Below are positions 40,619 to 51,424 of a stretch of 64,000 nucleotides of DNA, one piece after another. The translations under genes were made by a program, and so were the position numbers. The DNA comes from Hyphomicrobium sulfonivorans (GTDB lineage: Bacteria > Pseudomonadota > Alphaproteobacteria > Rhizobiales > Hyphomicrobiaceae): assembly GCF_013306565.1 (NCBI RefSeq), contig NZ_PZPO01000004.1, positions 310,001-374,000 of the forward strand, read 5' to 3'. Numbering within the stretch: position 1 is the first letter of the stretch; each line of letters starts with the position of its first letter. Under the pieces are notes generated by a model. The model made no database searches. It had not been told where the DNA came from and worked only from the letters and a program-made list of their open reading frames with translations.

Positions 40619-41962
40619 CTAAACCTGATTGCTGACCCGCCGCACATCCACAGCCTCAACGCCAGAGCGTCGCGCATTGGCCAGCAGCCGTTCCTTCTTC
40701 TCAGCCGCCACACGCACCCGGACGCGAACTCCGCCGCTATCCAGCGTCTCGCGCGCGAGCACCTCGGCTTCTTCATAGAGCCAGTTGAGCAAGCGCCCAC
40801 CCTCCGGCGGAATGTCAAGTTGCAGCTCAGCATCGCCGCTGCCAAGCCGCGCATCGATCGCACCGAGAAGAGCGTCGATGCCGTCGCCGGTGACAGCCGA
40901 CACCAACACCGGCGGCCGCTCCGACGACCAGCGCGCCTGACTTTCGATTTCCTCACGCTTCGGCTGCTCCAGCAGATCGGTCTTGTTCCAGACCTCAATG
41001 ATCGGCGCATCAACGGCCAGCGTATCGATGCCGAGATCACGCAGCACCGCTTCAACGTCCTGCGCCTGGCTCTCAGTCTCGTCATGCGAGATATCGCGCA
41101 CATGCAAGATGAGATCGGCCTCGATCACTTCTTCCAGCGTGGCGCGGAATGCAGCGACCAGCATCGTTGGCAGATCGGAAATGAAACCGACCGTGTCGGA
41201 GAGGATGATGCGGCGGCCACTTTGCAGCCGCACCTCGCGCATCGTCGGATCGAGCGTGGCAAACAGCTGATGCTTGGCGAACACCGACGCGCCGGTGATG
41301 CGGTTGAACAACGTGGACTTGCCCGCGTTCGTATAGCCGACGATCGCCACGACCGGATACGGCACGCGCCGACGGCCCTGCCGGTGCAGGTCGCGCGTGC
41401 GCACGACAACTTCAAGCTCCTTGCGGATGGCCATGATCCGCTCATCGATCATGCGCCGGTCGAGTTCTATCTGCGCCTCACCGGGACCGCCAAGGAAGCC
41501 ATAACCGCCGCGCTGGCGCTCAAGGTGGGTCCAGGTGCGAACAAGCCGGCTCTTCTGATACGACAGATGCGCAAGCTCGACCTGCAAGCGTCCCTCACGG
41601 GTGCGCGCACGGCGGCCGAAGATTTCAAGAATGAGCCCGGTGCGATCCAGCACCTTGGTTTTCCAGGCGCGCTCCAGGTTGCGCTGCTGGATCGGCGACA
41701 CCGGATGATCGATGATCACCAGCCCGATTTCATCCGCCTCGATATGCGCGCCAAGGCTCTCGACCTTGCCGGATCCAAACAGCGTTGATGGCCTGGGACT
41801 GGATACCGGCACCAGCATGGCATCACGCACGTCGAGATCTATGGCCTCGGAAAGCCCACGGGCTTCCTCGAGGCGATCATGCGGCGAATGCAGCGGAGCA
41901 GTGCGACCGGCGCCGGTGGCGGCATCGGAAAGCGGGCGAGCGGAGCGTTTGAGGTCGGGCAC
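40619..41962 (-). CDS. hflX: Ribosome-associated GTPase HflX
   Basis: HflX is a GTPase that splits stalled 70S ribosomes. The N-terminal domain has the glycine-rich GGYGFLGGPGE segment, and the G domain has GYTNAGKST, DTVGF and NKTD (as VWNKTDLL). From the GTG at 41,962 it is 447 residues. The frame stays open upstream as far as the hfq stop region, and the residues PTRALVLVPDL just before the GTG look like genuine HflX N-terminus, so the real start may be further upstream at a rare codon. It follows hfq, as in most Alphaproteobacteria. Confidence 0.92.
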   Translation of the reverse strand: MPDLKRSARPLSDAATGAGRTAPLHSPHDRLEEARGLSEAIDLDVRDAMLVPVSSPRPSTLFGSGKVESLGAHIEADEIGLVIIDHPVSPIQQRNLERAWKTKVLDRTGLILEIFGRRARTREGRLQVELAHLSYQKSRLVRTWTHLERQRGGYGFLGGPGEAQIELDRRMIDERIMAIRKELEVVVRTRDLHRQGRRRVPYPVVAIVGYTNAGKSTLFNRITGASVFAKHQLFATLDPTMREVRLQSGRRIILSDTVGFISDLPTMLVAAFRATLEEVIEADLILHVRDISHDETESQAQDVEAVLRDLGIDTLAVDAPIIEVWNKTDLLEQPKREEIESQARWSSERPPVLVSAVTGDGIDALLGAIDARLGSGDAELQLDIPPEGGRLLNWLYEEAEVLARETLDSGGVRVRVRVAAEKKERLLANARRSGVEAVDVRRVSNQV

Positions 41963-42060
41963 AAGAACGAGGGCGCGCGTCGGAACCCGGCGCCGCTCGT
42001 TGTCCCCTGCCCTTTGCCCGGCCTTGTCGTTATTGTCGTCTATGTTAGCCGTCCGGGAAA

Positions 42061-42303
42061 TTAGGCGTCGGTCTCGGTCTCCATCAGGTGGACCGGTTGA
42101 CCGGGCATGATTGTTGATATCGCGTGCTTATATACGAGCTGCGAGTGGCCGTCGCGCCGCAACAGCACGCAGAAGTTATCGAACCAGCTCACGATCCCCT
42201 GCAGTTTGACGCCATTGATCAGAAATATGGTCAAGGGCGTTTTGTTTTTCCGCACATGATTGAGGAATGTGTCCTGAAGGTTCTGGACTCTTTCAGCGCC
42301 CAT
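42061..42303 (-). CDS. hfq: RNA chaperone Hfq
   Basis: Hfq is the hexameric RNA chaperone that pairs small RNAs with mRNAs. The 80-residue protein has Sm1 ([24 protein letters not shown]) and Sm2 (VYKHAISTI) motifs, with the proximal-face lysine (YKHA) and Gln (NLQD) in place. The C-terminal tail is only about 12 residues, typical for the group. It lies directly upstream of hflX and downstream of dat and the ntr genes. Confidence 0.97.
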   Translation of the reverse strand: MGAERVQNLQDTFLNHVRKNKTPLTIFLINGVKLQGIVSWFDNFCVLLRRDGHSQLVYKHAISTIMPGQPVHLMETETDA

Positions 42304-42439
42304 TTTTTATCCGCCTGTTCTAGGTCTACTGGGTTATATGCGGCCGCCTACGTTAGATTACCCCGGCCTTAATATAGTTACATTATTTCGCAGTGCAGTA
42401 TAAAAGGTATAACAAGTTCGGCACCAAAAAGAAGCTGAC

Positions 42440-43303
42440 TCACGTGCCTGAAATAGCGGCAAACTGGTGAAATTTATTGCGCAGACGCTGTGCAATTGGC
42501 CCAGGTCTGCCATCGCCGACAGTATTTCCGTCAATGCGAACAACTGGCATCACGGTCTGAGTCGCAGACGTGATGAACGCTTCGCGCGCCGCATAAGCTT
42601 CGCTCAACCGGAACGGGCGCTCAACAGGCACCATACCCTCTTCGTGCAACACGTCGAGTAGCGTTGTGCGCGTAACCCCCGGGAGAATCGCGGAGCTAAG
42701 CTGACGGGTGACCAGCGTGCCGTCCTCCGCCACGATCCAGGCGTTGCTGGAGGCGCCTTCGGTCACGAAGCCATCACCGTCGACGAACCATGCTTCCTTG
42801 GCGCCATCGGCGCGCGCGGCTTCCTTGGCCAGACACGCGGGCAGCAGCATCACCGTTTTGATATCGCACCGCTGCCAACGGATATCGGGCATCGATTTGA
42901 TGGCGATGCCCTTCAGCGCATTGGCGGCCGGCACAGCGCGTGACATCGGGCGCGCCAGACAGACTACCGTCGGCAGCACATCGGGTCCCGGGAAATAGAA
43001 ATCTCGCGGCGCGGCGCCGCGGCTGACTTGCAGATAAACCAGACCATCGCGCACGCGATTGCGCTTGATGACCTGGCGCATCACATGGGCCAGTGCCAGT
43101 TGCGACATCGGCTGCGGGATCTGCAGCTCATTCAACGAGCGTTCGAGACGGGCCATGTGGCGTGGCTCATCGATCAGTCGCCCGTCGATGACTTCGCACA
43201 CCTCGTAGATGGCGTCGCCGAACTGGAACCCCCTGTCCTCGACATGCACCGCCGCCTCTCCGTAGGGAAGATACCGGCCGTTGACGTAGACAATGCGGGT
43301 CAT
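42440..43303 (-). CDS. dat: D-amino-acid aminotransferase
   Basis: This 287-residue fold-type IV PLP aminotransferase has the catalytic lysine in WQRCDIKTVMLL, the family pattern AWIVAEDGTLVT and the phosphate-binding region near the C-terminus (TSATQTVMPV). DIK rather than the branched-chain pattern, and its position between ntrX and hfq, favour D-alanine transaminase, which interconverts D-alanine, D-glutamate and alpha-keto acids for cell-wall synthesis. A branched-chain role cannot be excluded. Confidence 0.85.
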   Translation of the reverse strand: MTRIVYVNGRYLPYGEAAVHVEDRGFQFGDAIYEVCEVIDGRLIDEPRHMARLERSLNELQIPQPMSQLALAHVMRQVIKRNRVRDGLVYLQVSRGAAPRDFYFPGPDVLPTVVCLARPMSRAVPAANALKGIAIKSMPDIRWQRCDIKTVMLLPACLAKEAARADGAKEAWFVDGDGFVTEGASSNAWIVAEDGTLVTRQLSSAILPGVTRTTLLDVLHEEGMVPVERPFRLSEAYAAREAFITSATQTVMPVVRIDGNTVGDGRPGPIAQRLRNKFHQFAAISGT

Positions 43304-43514
43304 TTGGGTGCTCGCTTGGATGCGATGTTTTTGTCGGGATGGAATCCCGACGCGAACGGCGCGCGGGCGTTCAGTTTCGTATCAGAATGCCACGGACAGC
43401 GGCACGTGCAAAAGCGCCGCTGGATTTATGAAGCTTCGATGACAAATCGCCCCTGTACCCTGCTCCGCTGTAACTCGTGACTATCGGGGCAATGAATAAA
43501 TTGCCGCCGAATGA

Positions 43515-44915
43515 TCAGATCGGCCGCGTATCCAGCCCGCGATGCTCCGACGAAACACCCAGCGCGCGCAGCTTGCGATGCAGTGCCGAGCGTTCCATGC
43601 CGACAAATTCGGCGGTGCGCGAAATGTTGCCGCCGAAACGGTTGATCTGCGCCAGCAGATACTCGCGCTCGAAGATTTCGCGCGCCTCGCGCAGCGGCAG
43701 GCTCATCAGATGCTCCGCGCCGCCATTGACCGGCAGCGGCACGTTCGAGCCGATTTCCTCCGGCAGCATCTCAGCGGTGATGATGGTTGCTGCATCGCCA
43801 CCGGCCAAAATCATCAGGCGCTCGATGTTATTGCGCAGCTCGCGCACGTTGCCTGGCCAGTCGTGGGCCTGCAGCACGGCAATCGCATCCTCGCCAATCC
43901 GGCGCGGCGCCAGACCCGACGCACTCGCCAGCTGCGAAACGAAGAACTGGATCAGCTCGGGAATGTCCTCGCGCCGCTCGGCCAGACCGGGCACGCGCAG
44001 CGGCACCACGTTGAGGCGGTGATAGAGATCTTCGCGGAAACGGCCCTCGGCGATCTCACGCTCCAGATCGCGGCTGGTTGACGAAATGATGCGTACATCC
44101 ACGGCCACCTTCTGGTTGCCGCCGATACGCAGAAACTTCTGCTCCACCAGCACCCGCAGAATTTTGCCCTGGGTCTCGACCGGCATGTCCGCCACTTCGT
44201 CGATATACAGCGTGCCACCGTGCGACTCTTCAAGAGCGCCGACCTTACGCGGACCACCGCCGGTGCGATCCTCAGTGCCGAACAGCTCCTCCTCGACCCG
44301 ATCAGGCGCCATGGAGGCGGCGTTCAACACCACGAACGGCGCTTCGGCACGGGCGGATTTCATATGGATGACGCGCGCCGCCAGCTCCTTGCCTGCGCCG
44401 GAGGCACCGCGGATGAGAATGCGGCTGTTGGTCGGCGCCACGCGGTCGATGGCATTGCGGAGCTGATTGATGGCGGGCGACTTGCCAACCATGTCAGCGG
44501 AGAATGTCGAGCGTTCGCGCAGCTCCTTCACCTCACGCTTCAACTGCGAAGCTTCAAGCGCGCGCAGCGTGACGAGGATGAGGCGATCCGCCTTGAACGG
44601 TTTTTCGATGTAGTCGTAGGCACCGCGCTTGATAGCCGTGACCGCCGTTTCGATGTTGCCGTGGCCGGAGATAATGACCACCGGCAGATCGGGATAGGTG
44701 CGCTTGATATATGAGAGCACCTCAAGACCATCGAGCCGGCTGCCCTGCAGCCAGATATCGAGCACGACCAGATGCGGCCGCCGCTCCTCGATGGCCTTCA
44801 AAGCCTCGTCGCTGTCTCGCGCCAGACGCGCGCTATGCCCCTCGTCTTCGAGGATGCCGGCGACGAGATCGCGGATGTCAGCCTCGTCATCGACGATCAG
44901 GATGTCTGCAGCCAT
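43515..44915 (-). CDS. ntrX: Response regulator NtrX
   Basis: NtrX is the partner of the NtrY sensor. The 466 residues contain a receiver domain (DDEADIRD; phospho-acceptor Asp in VVLDIWLQG), an AAA+ domain with Walker A GASGAGKE near residue 170, and a C-terminal Fis-type helix-turn-helix (ISRTAEFVGMERSALHRKL). The L1 loop reads EDRTGGGPRKVG and lacks the GAFTGA motif needed to engage sigma-54, which agrees with alphaproteobacterial NtrX acting as a conventional regulator. It is last in the dusB-ntrBCYX run, 30 bp after ntrY. Confidence 0.95.
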   Translation of the reverse strand: MAADILIVDDEADIRDLVAGILEDEGHSARLARDSDEALKAIEERRPHLVVLDIWLQGSRLDGLEVLSYIKRTYPDLPVVIISGHGNIETAVTAIKRGAYDYIEKPFKADRLILVTLRALEASQLKREVKELRERSTFSADMVGKSPAINQLRNAIDRVAPTNSRILIRGASGAGKELAARVIHMKSARAEAPFVVLNAASMAPDRVEEELFGTEDRTGGGPRKVGALEESHGGTLYIDEVADMPVETQGKILRVLVEQKFLRIGGNQKVAVDVRIISSTSRDLEREIAEGRFREDLYHRLNVVPLRVPGLAERREDIPELIQFFVSQLASASGLAPRRIGEDAIAVLQAHDWPGNVRELRNNIERLMILAGGDAATIITAEMLPEEIGSNVPLPVNGGAEHLMSLPLREAREIFEREYLLAQINRFGGNISRTAEFVGMERSALHRKLRALGVSSEHRGLDTRPI

Positions 44916-44945
44916 CAGTCAAAGCTCCTACGTCAAAAATCTGGC

Positions 44946-47414
44946 CTAGTGGGCCGCGGCCCGTGCGGCGGGCGTGATGGATTGTTCGGATTGCGTATCG
45001 GTGGCGCCCTGCCCTTCGGGCAACGGCAACGTGATGCGTACAAGCGCGCCCTGCGGGCGTCCGGGTGCGGGCGGCGCGTCTTCCATGGAAAGCGTGCCAC
45101 CGTGCTGCTCGGTAATCTTCTGCACCATGGCGAGCCCGAGCCCGGTGCCTTTGTGTCCCTTGGTCGTCACGTAGGGCTCGATCAGGCGCCCGCGGTTCTG
45201 CTTCGGCAGGCCGGTGCCATTGTCGATCACCTCGATGGTGACGCGATCAGGCAGCACGCTGAGGATGGTTTCAACGCGGCCCTTCCATTCGGGATCTTCC
45301 TTGAGTGCCGTCTCGCGCTGTGAATCCACCGCCTCGCTGGCGTTCTTCACCAGGTTCGTGACCGCACGTGTGATCAGCCGCCGATCGATCGACATGTGCA
45401 GCGGCTTTTCCGGCAGCACCAGCACATACTCGATGTCGCGATGCGCCTCGCGGAACAGCACGACCGGCTCCTGCACCGACTGGCGCATATCGCTGGACGC
45501 CATTTCGGGCTTCGGCATGCGGGCGAATTCGGCGAACTCATCAACCATAGTCTTGAGGTCGGCGACCTGCCGTTCGATCGTCATCGTCAGACGATCGAAG
45601 GTTTCGCGATCATTCTCGATGGTCTTGGAATATTTGCGGCGCAGCCGCTCGGCCGCGAGTTGTATCGGCGTGAGCGGATTCTTGATTTCGTGCGCGATGC
45701 GCCGCGCAACATCGGCCCAGGCGGCGGTGCGCTGCGCCACCACAAGGTCGGTAACATCGTCAAACGTGACCACCGATCCGACATCGCCATCGCTGGCGCG
45801 CTCGCGCGTGACCATCACCGCAAAGGTGCGCTCATCGCCGTCGACCATGTGGCGAACTTCTTCCTGCGAGCGCTGCCGCAGCGTGTCCTGCTTGTCGAGG
45901 ATTTCACCGAACACCGGCAAGGCGTCGCGCAGTTTCTGCCCCACCAGCTCGGAGCCGTCGCCCGCGCCCAGCAACTCGCACGCCGCACGGCTGACCAGCG
46001 TAATGCGATCCTGACTGTCGAGACCGATGACGCCCGCAGATACGCCTGAAAGCACCGCCTCCATGAAGTGACGGCGCTCCACCAACTGCTCGTTGGCGGT
46101 GACCAGCGCATCGCGTTGTGTTTTCAACTCACGCGTCATGGTGTTGAAGGTCTGCGACAGGCGTCGCAGATCGCCCTCGCCGCGCTTCTCCGGTAGCTCC
46201 ACATTGAGGTTGCCGGTCGAAACCTCCTGCGCAGCGCCGATCAGGCGTCTGATGGGGGCAACAAACCGGCCCGCGAACCACAGGCCGGCCCATATCGCCG
46301 CCAGCATCGCCGTCATCGAAATCGTCAGATACATCAACCCGTGGGCGATCTTCAGTCCGCCGCGCGCCTTGCGCAGTCGATTGAACTGATCGGCATTCTG
46401 CGCGGTCAGCTTCAGATGTTCGATGACCTGCGGATTCACGCCCCGCATCACGTAGAGATAGTTGCCGGGATAGCGCTCCAGCCGCGTGACGGCGCCAACG
46501 CGATAGCTGCGCGCGCTCGGCATCAGCAGCGCCACCTGCCCTTCATAGGCCTGCTCCATCGCGCTTTGCGGTGGGCTGACATACGGCAAGCGGCTGTCGA
46601 CGGCCGTCTCAACCACGGGCCGGCCATTACCATCGATGATGTAAGCCGCCGGCAGATCGCGCAAACCGGCCTGCACCATCACCAGCCGCTGCAGCCGCAC
46701 GGGATCGCCCGCGACCGAAGCGGCCGCCATATCCAGATCTCGCGCCATGTTGACGATGTCGGTGCGGATCACCTGACCGTGCTCGTCCAGATAGGCGTTG
46801 GCCACATCGGCCGAACTCGCCACGATGGCGCGCGTGCTGGAGGCGAACCAGCCATCCAGCGAACGCGAGAAGGTGATCGTTGCGCCCAGCGCCAGCAACA
46901 GCGTCGGCAGCGCGGCGATGACTGAGAACAGCGCCACGATGCGGATGTGCAGGCGCGCACCGGGTATGCGCCGCTTCCAAGCTTTTGCCAGCCCCGCCAC
47001 CTGCCAGGTCAGCAGCCCGATCATCAAAATGATCAGCAGGACGTTGATCGCCAGCACGACCAGCACAACGTCGTTGCGCGGCCTGATCGGCGTCAGATCG
47101 GTGAGGATGAGATAGGTTGCGAGCGCGGACACGAGCGACAGCAGAACGATGCTGAACCCGATCCAAAAGGCACGGTTTCCCGGATTGAGAGACGATGGTC
47201 CCTCTTCCAGACTCTGGCCTCGCTGTGACGCAACCTCTGCGGCCGACATCAGCGTGCTTTCATGTGAACGGCCCGGGGGAGAGCCTGTTGCATTTATCCG
47301 TCGCGGAAACAGCCACCGGATGCGAGACCACAGGGAAACAACAGACTGTGACATTTTCGCGACGTGGCGAATAGGTAACGCCAGGCGTGCGAGAACGCAA
47401 GGCGAAGGGGCCAT
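44946..47414 (-). CDS. ntrY: Membrane sensor histidine kinase NtrY
   Basis: NtrY senses redox or nitrogen-related signals and phosphorylates NtrX. The frame encodes up to 822 residues: an N-terminal region, two groups of transmembrane helices (about 85-190, and one near 360) flanking a periplasmic domain, HAMP, PAS, the H-box HEIKNPLTPIQLAAERL and the C-terminal ATPase (DNGTGLPKQNRGRLIEPY). The ATG at 47,354 (MSQSVVSLW) is an alternative start 20 codons in. The gap to ntrC is 53 bp. Confidence 0.93.
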   Translation of the reverse strand: MAPSPCVLARLALPIRHVAKMSQSVVSLWSRIRWLFPRRINATGSPPGRSHESTLMSAAEVASQRGQSLEEGPSSLNPGNRAFWIGFSIVLLSLVSALATYLILTDLTPIRPRNDVVLVVLAINVLLIILMIGLLTWQVAGLAKAWKRRIPGARLHIRIVALFSVIAALPTLLLALGATITFSRSLDGWFASSTRAIVASSADVANAYLDEHGQVIRTDIVNMARDLDMAAASVAGDPVRLQRLVMVQAGLRDLPAAYIIDGNGRPVVETAVDSRLPYVSPPQSAMEQAYEGQVALLMPSARSYRVGAVTRLERYPGNYLYVMRGVNPQVIEHLKLTAQNADQFNRLRKARGGLKIAHGLMYLTISMTAMLAAIWAGLWFAGRFVAPIRRLIGAAQEVSTGNLNVELPEKRGEGDLRRLSQTFNTMTRELKTQRDALVTANEQLVERRHFMEAVLSGVSAGVIGLDSQDRITLVSRAACELLGAGDGSELVGQKLRDALPVFGEILDKQDTLRQRSQEEVRHMVDGDERTFAVMVTRERASDGDVGSVVTFDDVTDLVVAQRTAAWADVARRIAHEIKNPLTPIQLAAERLRRKYSKTIENDRETFDRLTMTIERQVADLKTMVDEFAEFARMPKPEMASSDMRQSVQEPVVLFREAHRDIEYVLVLPEKPLHMSIDRRLITRAVTNLVKNASEAVDSQRETALKEDPEWKGRVETILSVLPDRVTIEVIDNGTGLPKQNRGRLIEPYVTTKGHKGTGLGLAMVQKITEQHGGTLSMEDAPPAPGRPQGALVRITLPLPEGQGATDTQSEQSITPAARAAAH

Positions 47415-47467
47415 TCCGCCTTAATATTCAAGGGGACACGGATGATCCGGGGGTGGTGTCGCCCGAT

Positions 47468-48916
47468 TTAGCTCTGCGGATGGCGGAAAATCGGGATGTC
47501 CAGCGCCCGGATGCGAGACCGCAGCGTGTTCCGATTGAGCCCAAGCAGTTCCGCGGCGCGGATCTGGTTGCCGCGGGTTGCGGCCAGCGCCGCCGTCAGC
47601 AGCGGCAGTTCGACCTGCCGGATGATTCGGTCGTAGAGACCGGGCGGCGGCAGATCCTTGCCGAAGCCGGCGAAGTAGCGGTTGAGGTAGCGCTCCACCT
47701 GCTCGGACAAATCCTTCGGGTCGGCCTCGTCGCGTGCGGAGGGCTTGGCCGCCAGCGCTTCTGCCAGCTCGGTTTCAATGATCTGCCGGGTGAGCGTGTC
47801 CTGCGGATAGAGCGCTGCCAGCCGCCGAACGAAGTTTTCCAGCTCGCGGACGTTGCCCGGCCACGGGTGCGCCTTCAGGCGGTCGATTGCAGCGGTTTCG
47901 ATCGACTTCTGGCCTAGCCCCTCGCGGGCCGCCTGACGCAGGAAGTGACGCACAAGGTCGCCCACATCTTCCATGCGTTCGCGCAGCGGCGGGATGCGGA
48001 TGGGCACGACATTGAGGCGGTAATAGAGATCCTCACGGAACAGACCCTGCGTGATCTGCGCTTTCAGATCGCGGTGGGTGGCGGCGATGATGCGCACGTT
48101 GGTCTTGATCGGCGTGCGGCCGCCAACAGTTGTATACTCGCCTTCCTGCAGCACGCGCAGCAAACGCGTCTGCGCCTCAAGCGGCATGTCGCCGATCTCG
48201 TCGAGGAACAGCGTGCCACCCTCGGCCTGCTCGAAGCGGCCCTGAGTGCGGGTCTGCGCACCGGTGAACGCGCCCTTCTCGTGGCCGAACAGTTCGCTCT
48301 CGATCAGCTCGCGCGGGATAGCCGCCATGTTGATCGGCACGAACGGCCCCTGACGGCGACGGCCATGGTCGTGCAGCACGCGCGCGACCAGTTCCTTGCC
48401 GGTGCCGCTCTCGCCGTTGATCATCACGGTCAGGTCGGTCTGCGTCAGCCGCGCCAGCACGCGGTAGATTTCCTGCATCGCCGGCGAGCGCCCGATCAGC
48501 GGCAGCTCTTCGGTGTCCATGTCAGGGGAGGAACGCTGCAGCGGCCGACCCGGCTGGGTCAGAGCGCGACCGACAACCGCAACCACCTCGTTGAGGTCAA
48601 ACGGCTTGGGCAGATATTCGTAGGCGCCTTTTTCCGCCGCGGTCAGCGCCGTCATCAGCGTGTTCTGCGCGCTCATCACAATGATCGGCAGATCGGGGCG
48701 CATCTTCTTGATGCGTGGAATGAGATCGAACGCGTTTTCGTCCGGCATCACCACATCGGTGAGCACAACGTCACCTTCGCCTTGCGACACCCAGCGCCAC
48801 AGCGTTGTCGCGTTGCTGGTTGCGCGAGGCGCATAGCCCGCACGCGCCAACGCCTGATTCAACACCGTGCGTATTGCGGTGTCATCGTCGGCTATGAGAA
48901 CGGTCCCGCGGGCCAT
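47468..48916 (-). CDS. ntrC: Nitrogen regulator NtrC
   Basis: NtrC is the sigma-54 activator of nitrogen-scavenging genes. The 482-residue protein has a receiver domain ([13 protein letters not shown], phospho-Asp), an AAA+ domain with Walker A GESGTGKE and an intact sigma-54 contact loop GAFTGA, and a C-terminal Fis-type helix-turn-helix ([15 protein letters not shown]). The intact GAFTGA contrasts with its neighbour NtrX. It starts 10 bp after ntrB on the same strand. Confidence 0.96.
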   Translation of the reverse strand: MARGTVLIADDDTAIRTVLNQALARAGYAPRATSNATTLWRWVSQGEGDVVLTDVVMPDENAFDLIPRIKKMRPDLPIIVMSAQNTLMTALTAAEKGAYEYLPKPFDLNEVVAVVGRALTQPGRPLQRSSPDMDTEELPLIGRSPAMQEIYRVLARLTQTDLTVMINGESGTGKELVARVLHDHGRRRQGPFVPINMAAIPRELIESELFGHEKGAFTGAQTRTQGRFEQAEGGTLFLDEIGDMPLEAQTRLLRVLQEGEYTTVGGRTPIKTNVRIIAATHRDLKAQITQGLFREDLYYRLNVVPIRIPPLRERMEDVGDLVRHFLRQAAREGLGQKSIETAAIDRLKAHPWPGNVRELENFVRRLAALYPQDTLTRQIIETELAEALAAKPSARDEADPKDLSEQVERYLNRYFAGFGKDLPPPGLYDRIIRQVELPLLTAALAATRGNQIRAAELLGLNRNTLRSRIRALDIPIFRHPQS

Positions 48917-48926
48917 GGATTACCTC

Positions 48927-50081
48927 TCACTTGGGTGTGTCGCCGGAACGATCGCGCGCCTGCATCGGCAGCAGCACGCGGAAGATGGTGCGGTTCGGCT
49001 CGTTGTCGAGCTCGATCACACCGCCGTGGTCGTTGATGATCTTCGCAACCAGTGCCAGACCCAGTCCGGTTCCGTTGAGTTTGGTGGTCACGAACGGATC
49101 GAACAGATGTTCCTTGATGTCGTCAGGCACGCCGCCGCCGTTATCTTCGATCTGGATCATCAGCGGCAGACTAATGCGCATATCGGAGCCGGGCACAGAA
49201 AGGCGCACGCCAGGACGGAACGACGTCTGGATGATGATGCGGCCCTGGGTGCGGTTGTCGCCAATCGCTTCAACCGCATTCTTCACCAGGTTGAGCATCG
49301 CCTGCACGAGCTTGTCGCGGTTGCCGGGAACGGGCGGCAGCGAAGGATCGTAATCGGCCACAAAGCGAACGCCGCGACCGAAGCCGGATTCGCACAGCCT
49401 GCGGACGTGATCGAGAACGTCATGGATGTTCACCGGGTCCTTGGCGAGCGGGCGTTCGTCGCCGAACACCTCCATGCGATCGACCAGGTTGCGGATGCGA
49501 TCCGTTTCCGAGCAGATGAGCTGTGACAGCGCGCGATCTTCATCGCTCAGCCCTTGCTCAAGCAACTGGGCGGCACCACGAATGCCGGAAAGGGGGTTCT
49601 TGATTTCATGTGCCAGCACCGATGCCAGCCCGGAAACCGAACGGGCCGCTGCACGGTGCGTCAGCTGCCGTTCAATCATCTGTGCCATGTTGCGTTGCTG
49701 GAACATCAGCACGACGTAGCCGGGGCTCTCCGGCATCGGGCCGCCATACACGTCCACTAGCTTCGGGATCTGAAATTTCGGGCTGGCAACCTCGACGCCA
49801 TACTCATTCAGCGTGACGCCCGACGTGCGCACCTGATCCACCAACTGCAGCAGCGGACAACCGAACGCCACCACTTCGTCCAGCTTCGCGCGCTTCAGCA
49901 ACGCAACGCCAATCGACAGAAATGCTTCGGCGGCGGCATTGGCGAACACAATGCGATTGTCGTCCGCCAGCACAAGGATGGGATGCGGCAGTGCGCTGAG
50001 CAGCAGATCGTGCTCAATCGGGCGGCGGGTATTCACGTTGGCGGCAACGCGCGTCGCCGCAGTCGTGGCACGTCGGCTCAT
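48927..50081 (-). CDS. ntrB: Nitrogen sensor kinase NtrB
   Basis: NtrB phosphorylates or dephosphorylates NtrC under control of PII. It is cytosolic, with no membrane helices. The 384 residues contain a PAS domain ([20 protein letters not shown]), the H-box [20 protein letters not shown] and the ATP-binding N and G boxes ([20 protein letters not shown]). The start overlaps the dusB stop by 4 bp, so nitrogen regulation is translationally linked to dusB. Confidence 0.96.
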   Translation of the reverse strand: MSRRATTAATRVAANVNTRRPIEHDLLLSALPHPILVLADDNRIVFANAAAEAFLSIGVALLKRAKLDEVVAFGCPLLQLVDQVRTSGVTLNEYGVEVASPKFQIPKLVDVYGGPMPESPGYVVLMFQQRNMAQMIERQLTHRAAARSVSGLASVLAHEIKNPLSGIRGAAQLLEQGLSDEDRALSQLICSETDRIRNLVDRMEVFGDERPLAKDPVNIHDVLDHVRRLCESGFGRGVRFVADYDPSLPPVPGNRDKLVQAMLNLVKNAVEAIGDNRTQGRIIIQTSFRPGVRLSVPGSDMRISLPLMIQIEDNGGGVPDDIKEHLFDPFVTTKLNGTGLGLALVAKIINDHGGVIELDNEPNRTIFRVLLPMQARDRSGDTPK

Positions 50082-51127
50082 GCTGCAGCCTCCTGCGCGC
50101 TGGCGTAGAAGTCAGCAAGCCCGCTCAAAATCTGCGACGGGTTTTCTTCCGTGCATAGCTTGCGTCGCCACGCCTTCACCTGCTCGGGCGAGCTTCCGCT
50201 CTGTTCCAGATACCAACCGATGTGCTTGCGGGCGTTGCGCAGTCCAAGGTCGGCGCCGTAATGGCTCAGCATCGCTTCGACGTGCTCGCGCGCGATTGCT
50301 GATTGCTCGGCCAGCGATGGCGCCGATTGCGATTGCTGCGAACCGTCATCGAGAAACGCCGCAACACGGCCCGGCAACCACGGCGCACCATAAGCGCCGC
50401 GCCCGATCATTACGCCGTCGGCACCTGATGCTTCGAGCGCCTGCGCTGCATCGCCGGCACTGGTGATGTCGCCATTGACGATGACCGGAACAGATACAGC
50501 CTCGCTCACTTCGCGGACCGCGTGCCAGTTGGCCTCGCCTTTGAAAAACTGATTGCGCGTGCGGCCGTGCACCGTGATCATCCGCACGCCTGCTTCAACC
50601 GCGCGCTTTGCAAGCGCGGGTGCGTTGCGTGTCTTCTCACACCAGCCAAGACGCATCTTCAGCGTAACGGGAACGCGCACCGCGCCGACAACAGCTTCGA
50701 TCAGCGACAGCGCGTGATCGAGGTCGCGCATCAGGGCGCTGCCGGAAAGTTTGCCGGTCACTTCACGCGCCGGGCAGCCCATATTGATGTCGATGATGTC
50801 GGCGCCGAGATCCTCGACGACGCGCGCGCCCTCGGCCATCCAGTTTGCCTCGCGGCCGACAAGTTGTATCGAACGCAGCGCGATGTCGGAGCCTTCGGCG
50901 CGGCGCAGCACATCGGCGCGCTGGCGCACGACTTCCTCGCTTGCAACCATCTCCGATACGACCAGCCCCGCGCCTAACTTATTGGCCAGCCTGCGAAAAG
51001 GCAGGTCAGTGACCCCGGACATGGGTGCCAGCACAACCCGGTTTGCCGTGCGGACATCGCCGATGGCGAGAACCTTGGCGTCCGGCTTCGTGTCGGCGTC
51101 CTGCATGCTCATGAATTGGGCATTCAT
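50078..51127 (-). CDS. dusB: tRNA-dihydrouridine synthase DusB (NifR3)
   Basis: DusB reduces uridine to dihydrouridine in tRNA with FMN and NADPH. The TIM-barrel protein has the family pattern [14 protein letters not shown], the catalytic cysteine in [11 protein letters not shown] and VTLKMRLGW, and GDITSAGDA near the FMN site. The frame extends to 51,193; I chose the ATG at 51,127, which gives 349 residues, the normal length. It heads the ntr operon, its classical place (nifR3) in rhizobia. Confidence 0.94.
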   Translation of the reverse strand: MNAQFMSMQDADTKPDAKVLAIGDVRTANRVVLAPMSGVTDLPFRRLANKLGAGLVVSEMVASEEVVRQRADVLRRAEGSDIALRSIQLVGREANWMAEGARVVEDLGADIIDINMGCPAREVTGKLSGSALMRDLDHALSLIEAVVGAVRVPVTLKMRLGWCEKTRNAPALAKRAVEAGVRMITVHGRTRNQFFKGEANWHAVREVSEAVSVPVIVNGDITSAGDAAQALEASGADGVMIGRGAYGAPWLPGRVAAFLDDGSQQSQSAPSLAEQSAIAREHVEAMLSHYGADLGLRNARKHIGWYLEQSGSSPEQVKAWRRKLCTEENPSQILSGLADFYASAQEAAA

Positions 51128-51424
51128 TTGTTTTGCTGTTGATTTGGGCACGATATGCGGCTGCTGCGCTGTGTGCAAGCGCGAAAAACGCACATGCAGG
51201 CGCGCCCGGCCGCGGTTTTATGGCTAATCGGGCGTGGTACAACGCGCCCAGAGGCGGCAGCACGGGCAATTGGCAAGATGAAAGGCAACGTCAGTTTTGC
51301 CTGTTTTTCAGCCTCGTTTAGAGCCTGACGTTTATCCGGGCAGCCAGTTAACCAATCCAACGCGATTTGCCCTCGCCCGGGGATATGGCTAAGGAGGGCG
51401 CGCAACGAGGCGGCGGGTGCGACA
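51128..51424. promoter_or_regulatory. Divergent dusB/ispDF promoter region
   Basis: This nearly 300-bp gap must contain the ntr-operon promoter and the ispDF promoter. I looked for a sigma-54 box and an NtrC palindrome and found neither in convincing form. Confidence 0.4.

Noticed and set aside
51128-51424. Sigma-54 promoter or NtrC site upstream of dusB-ntrBC
   Set aside because: No GG-N10-GC box with flanking consensus and no convincing NtrC palindrome could be found by eye.
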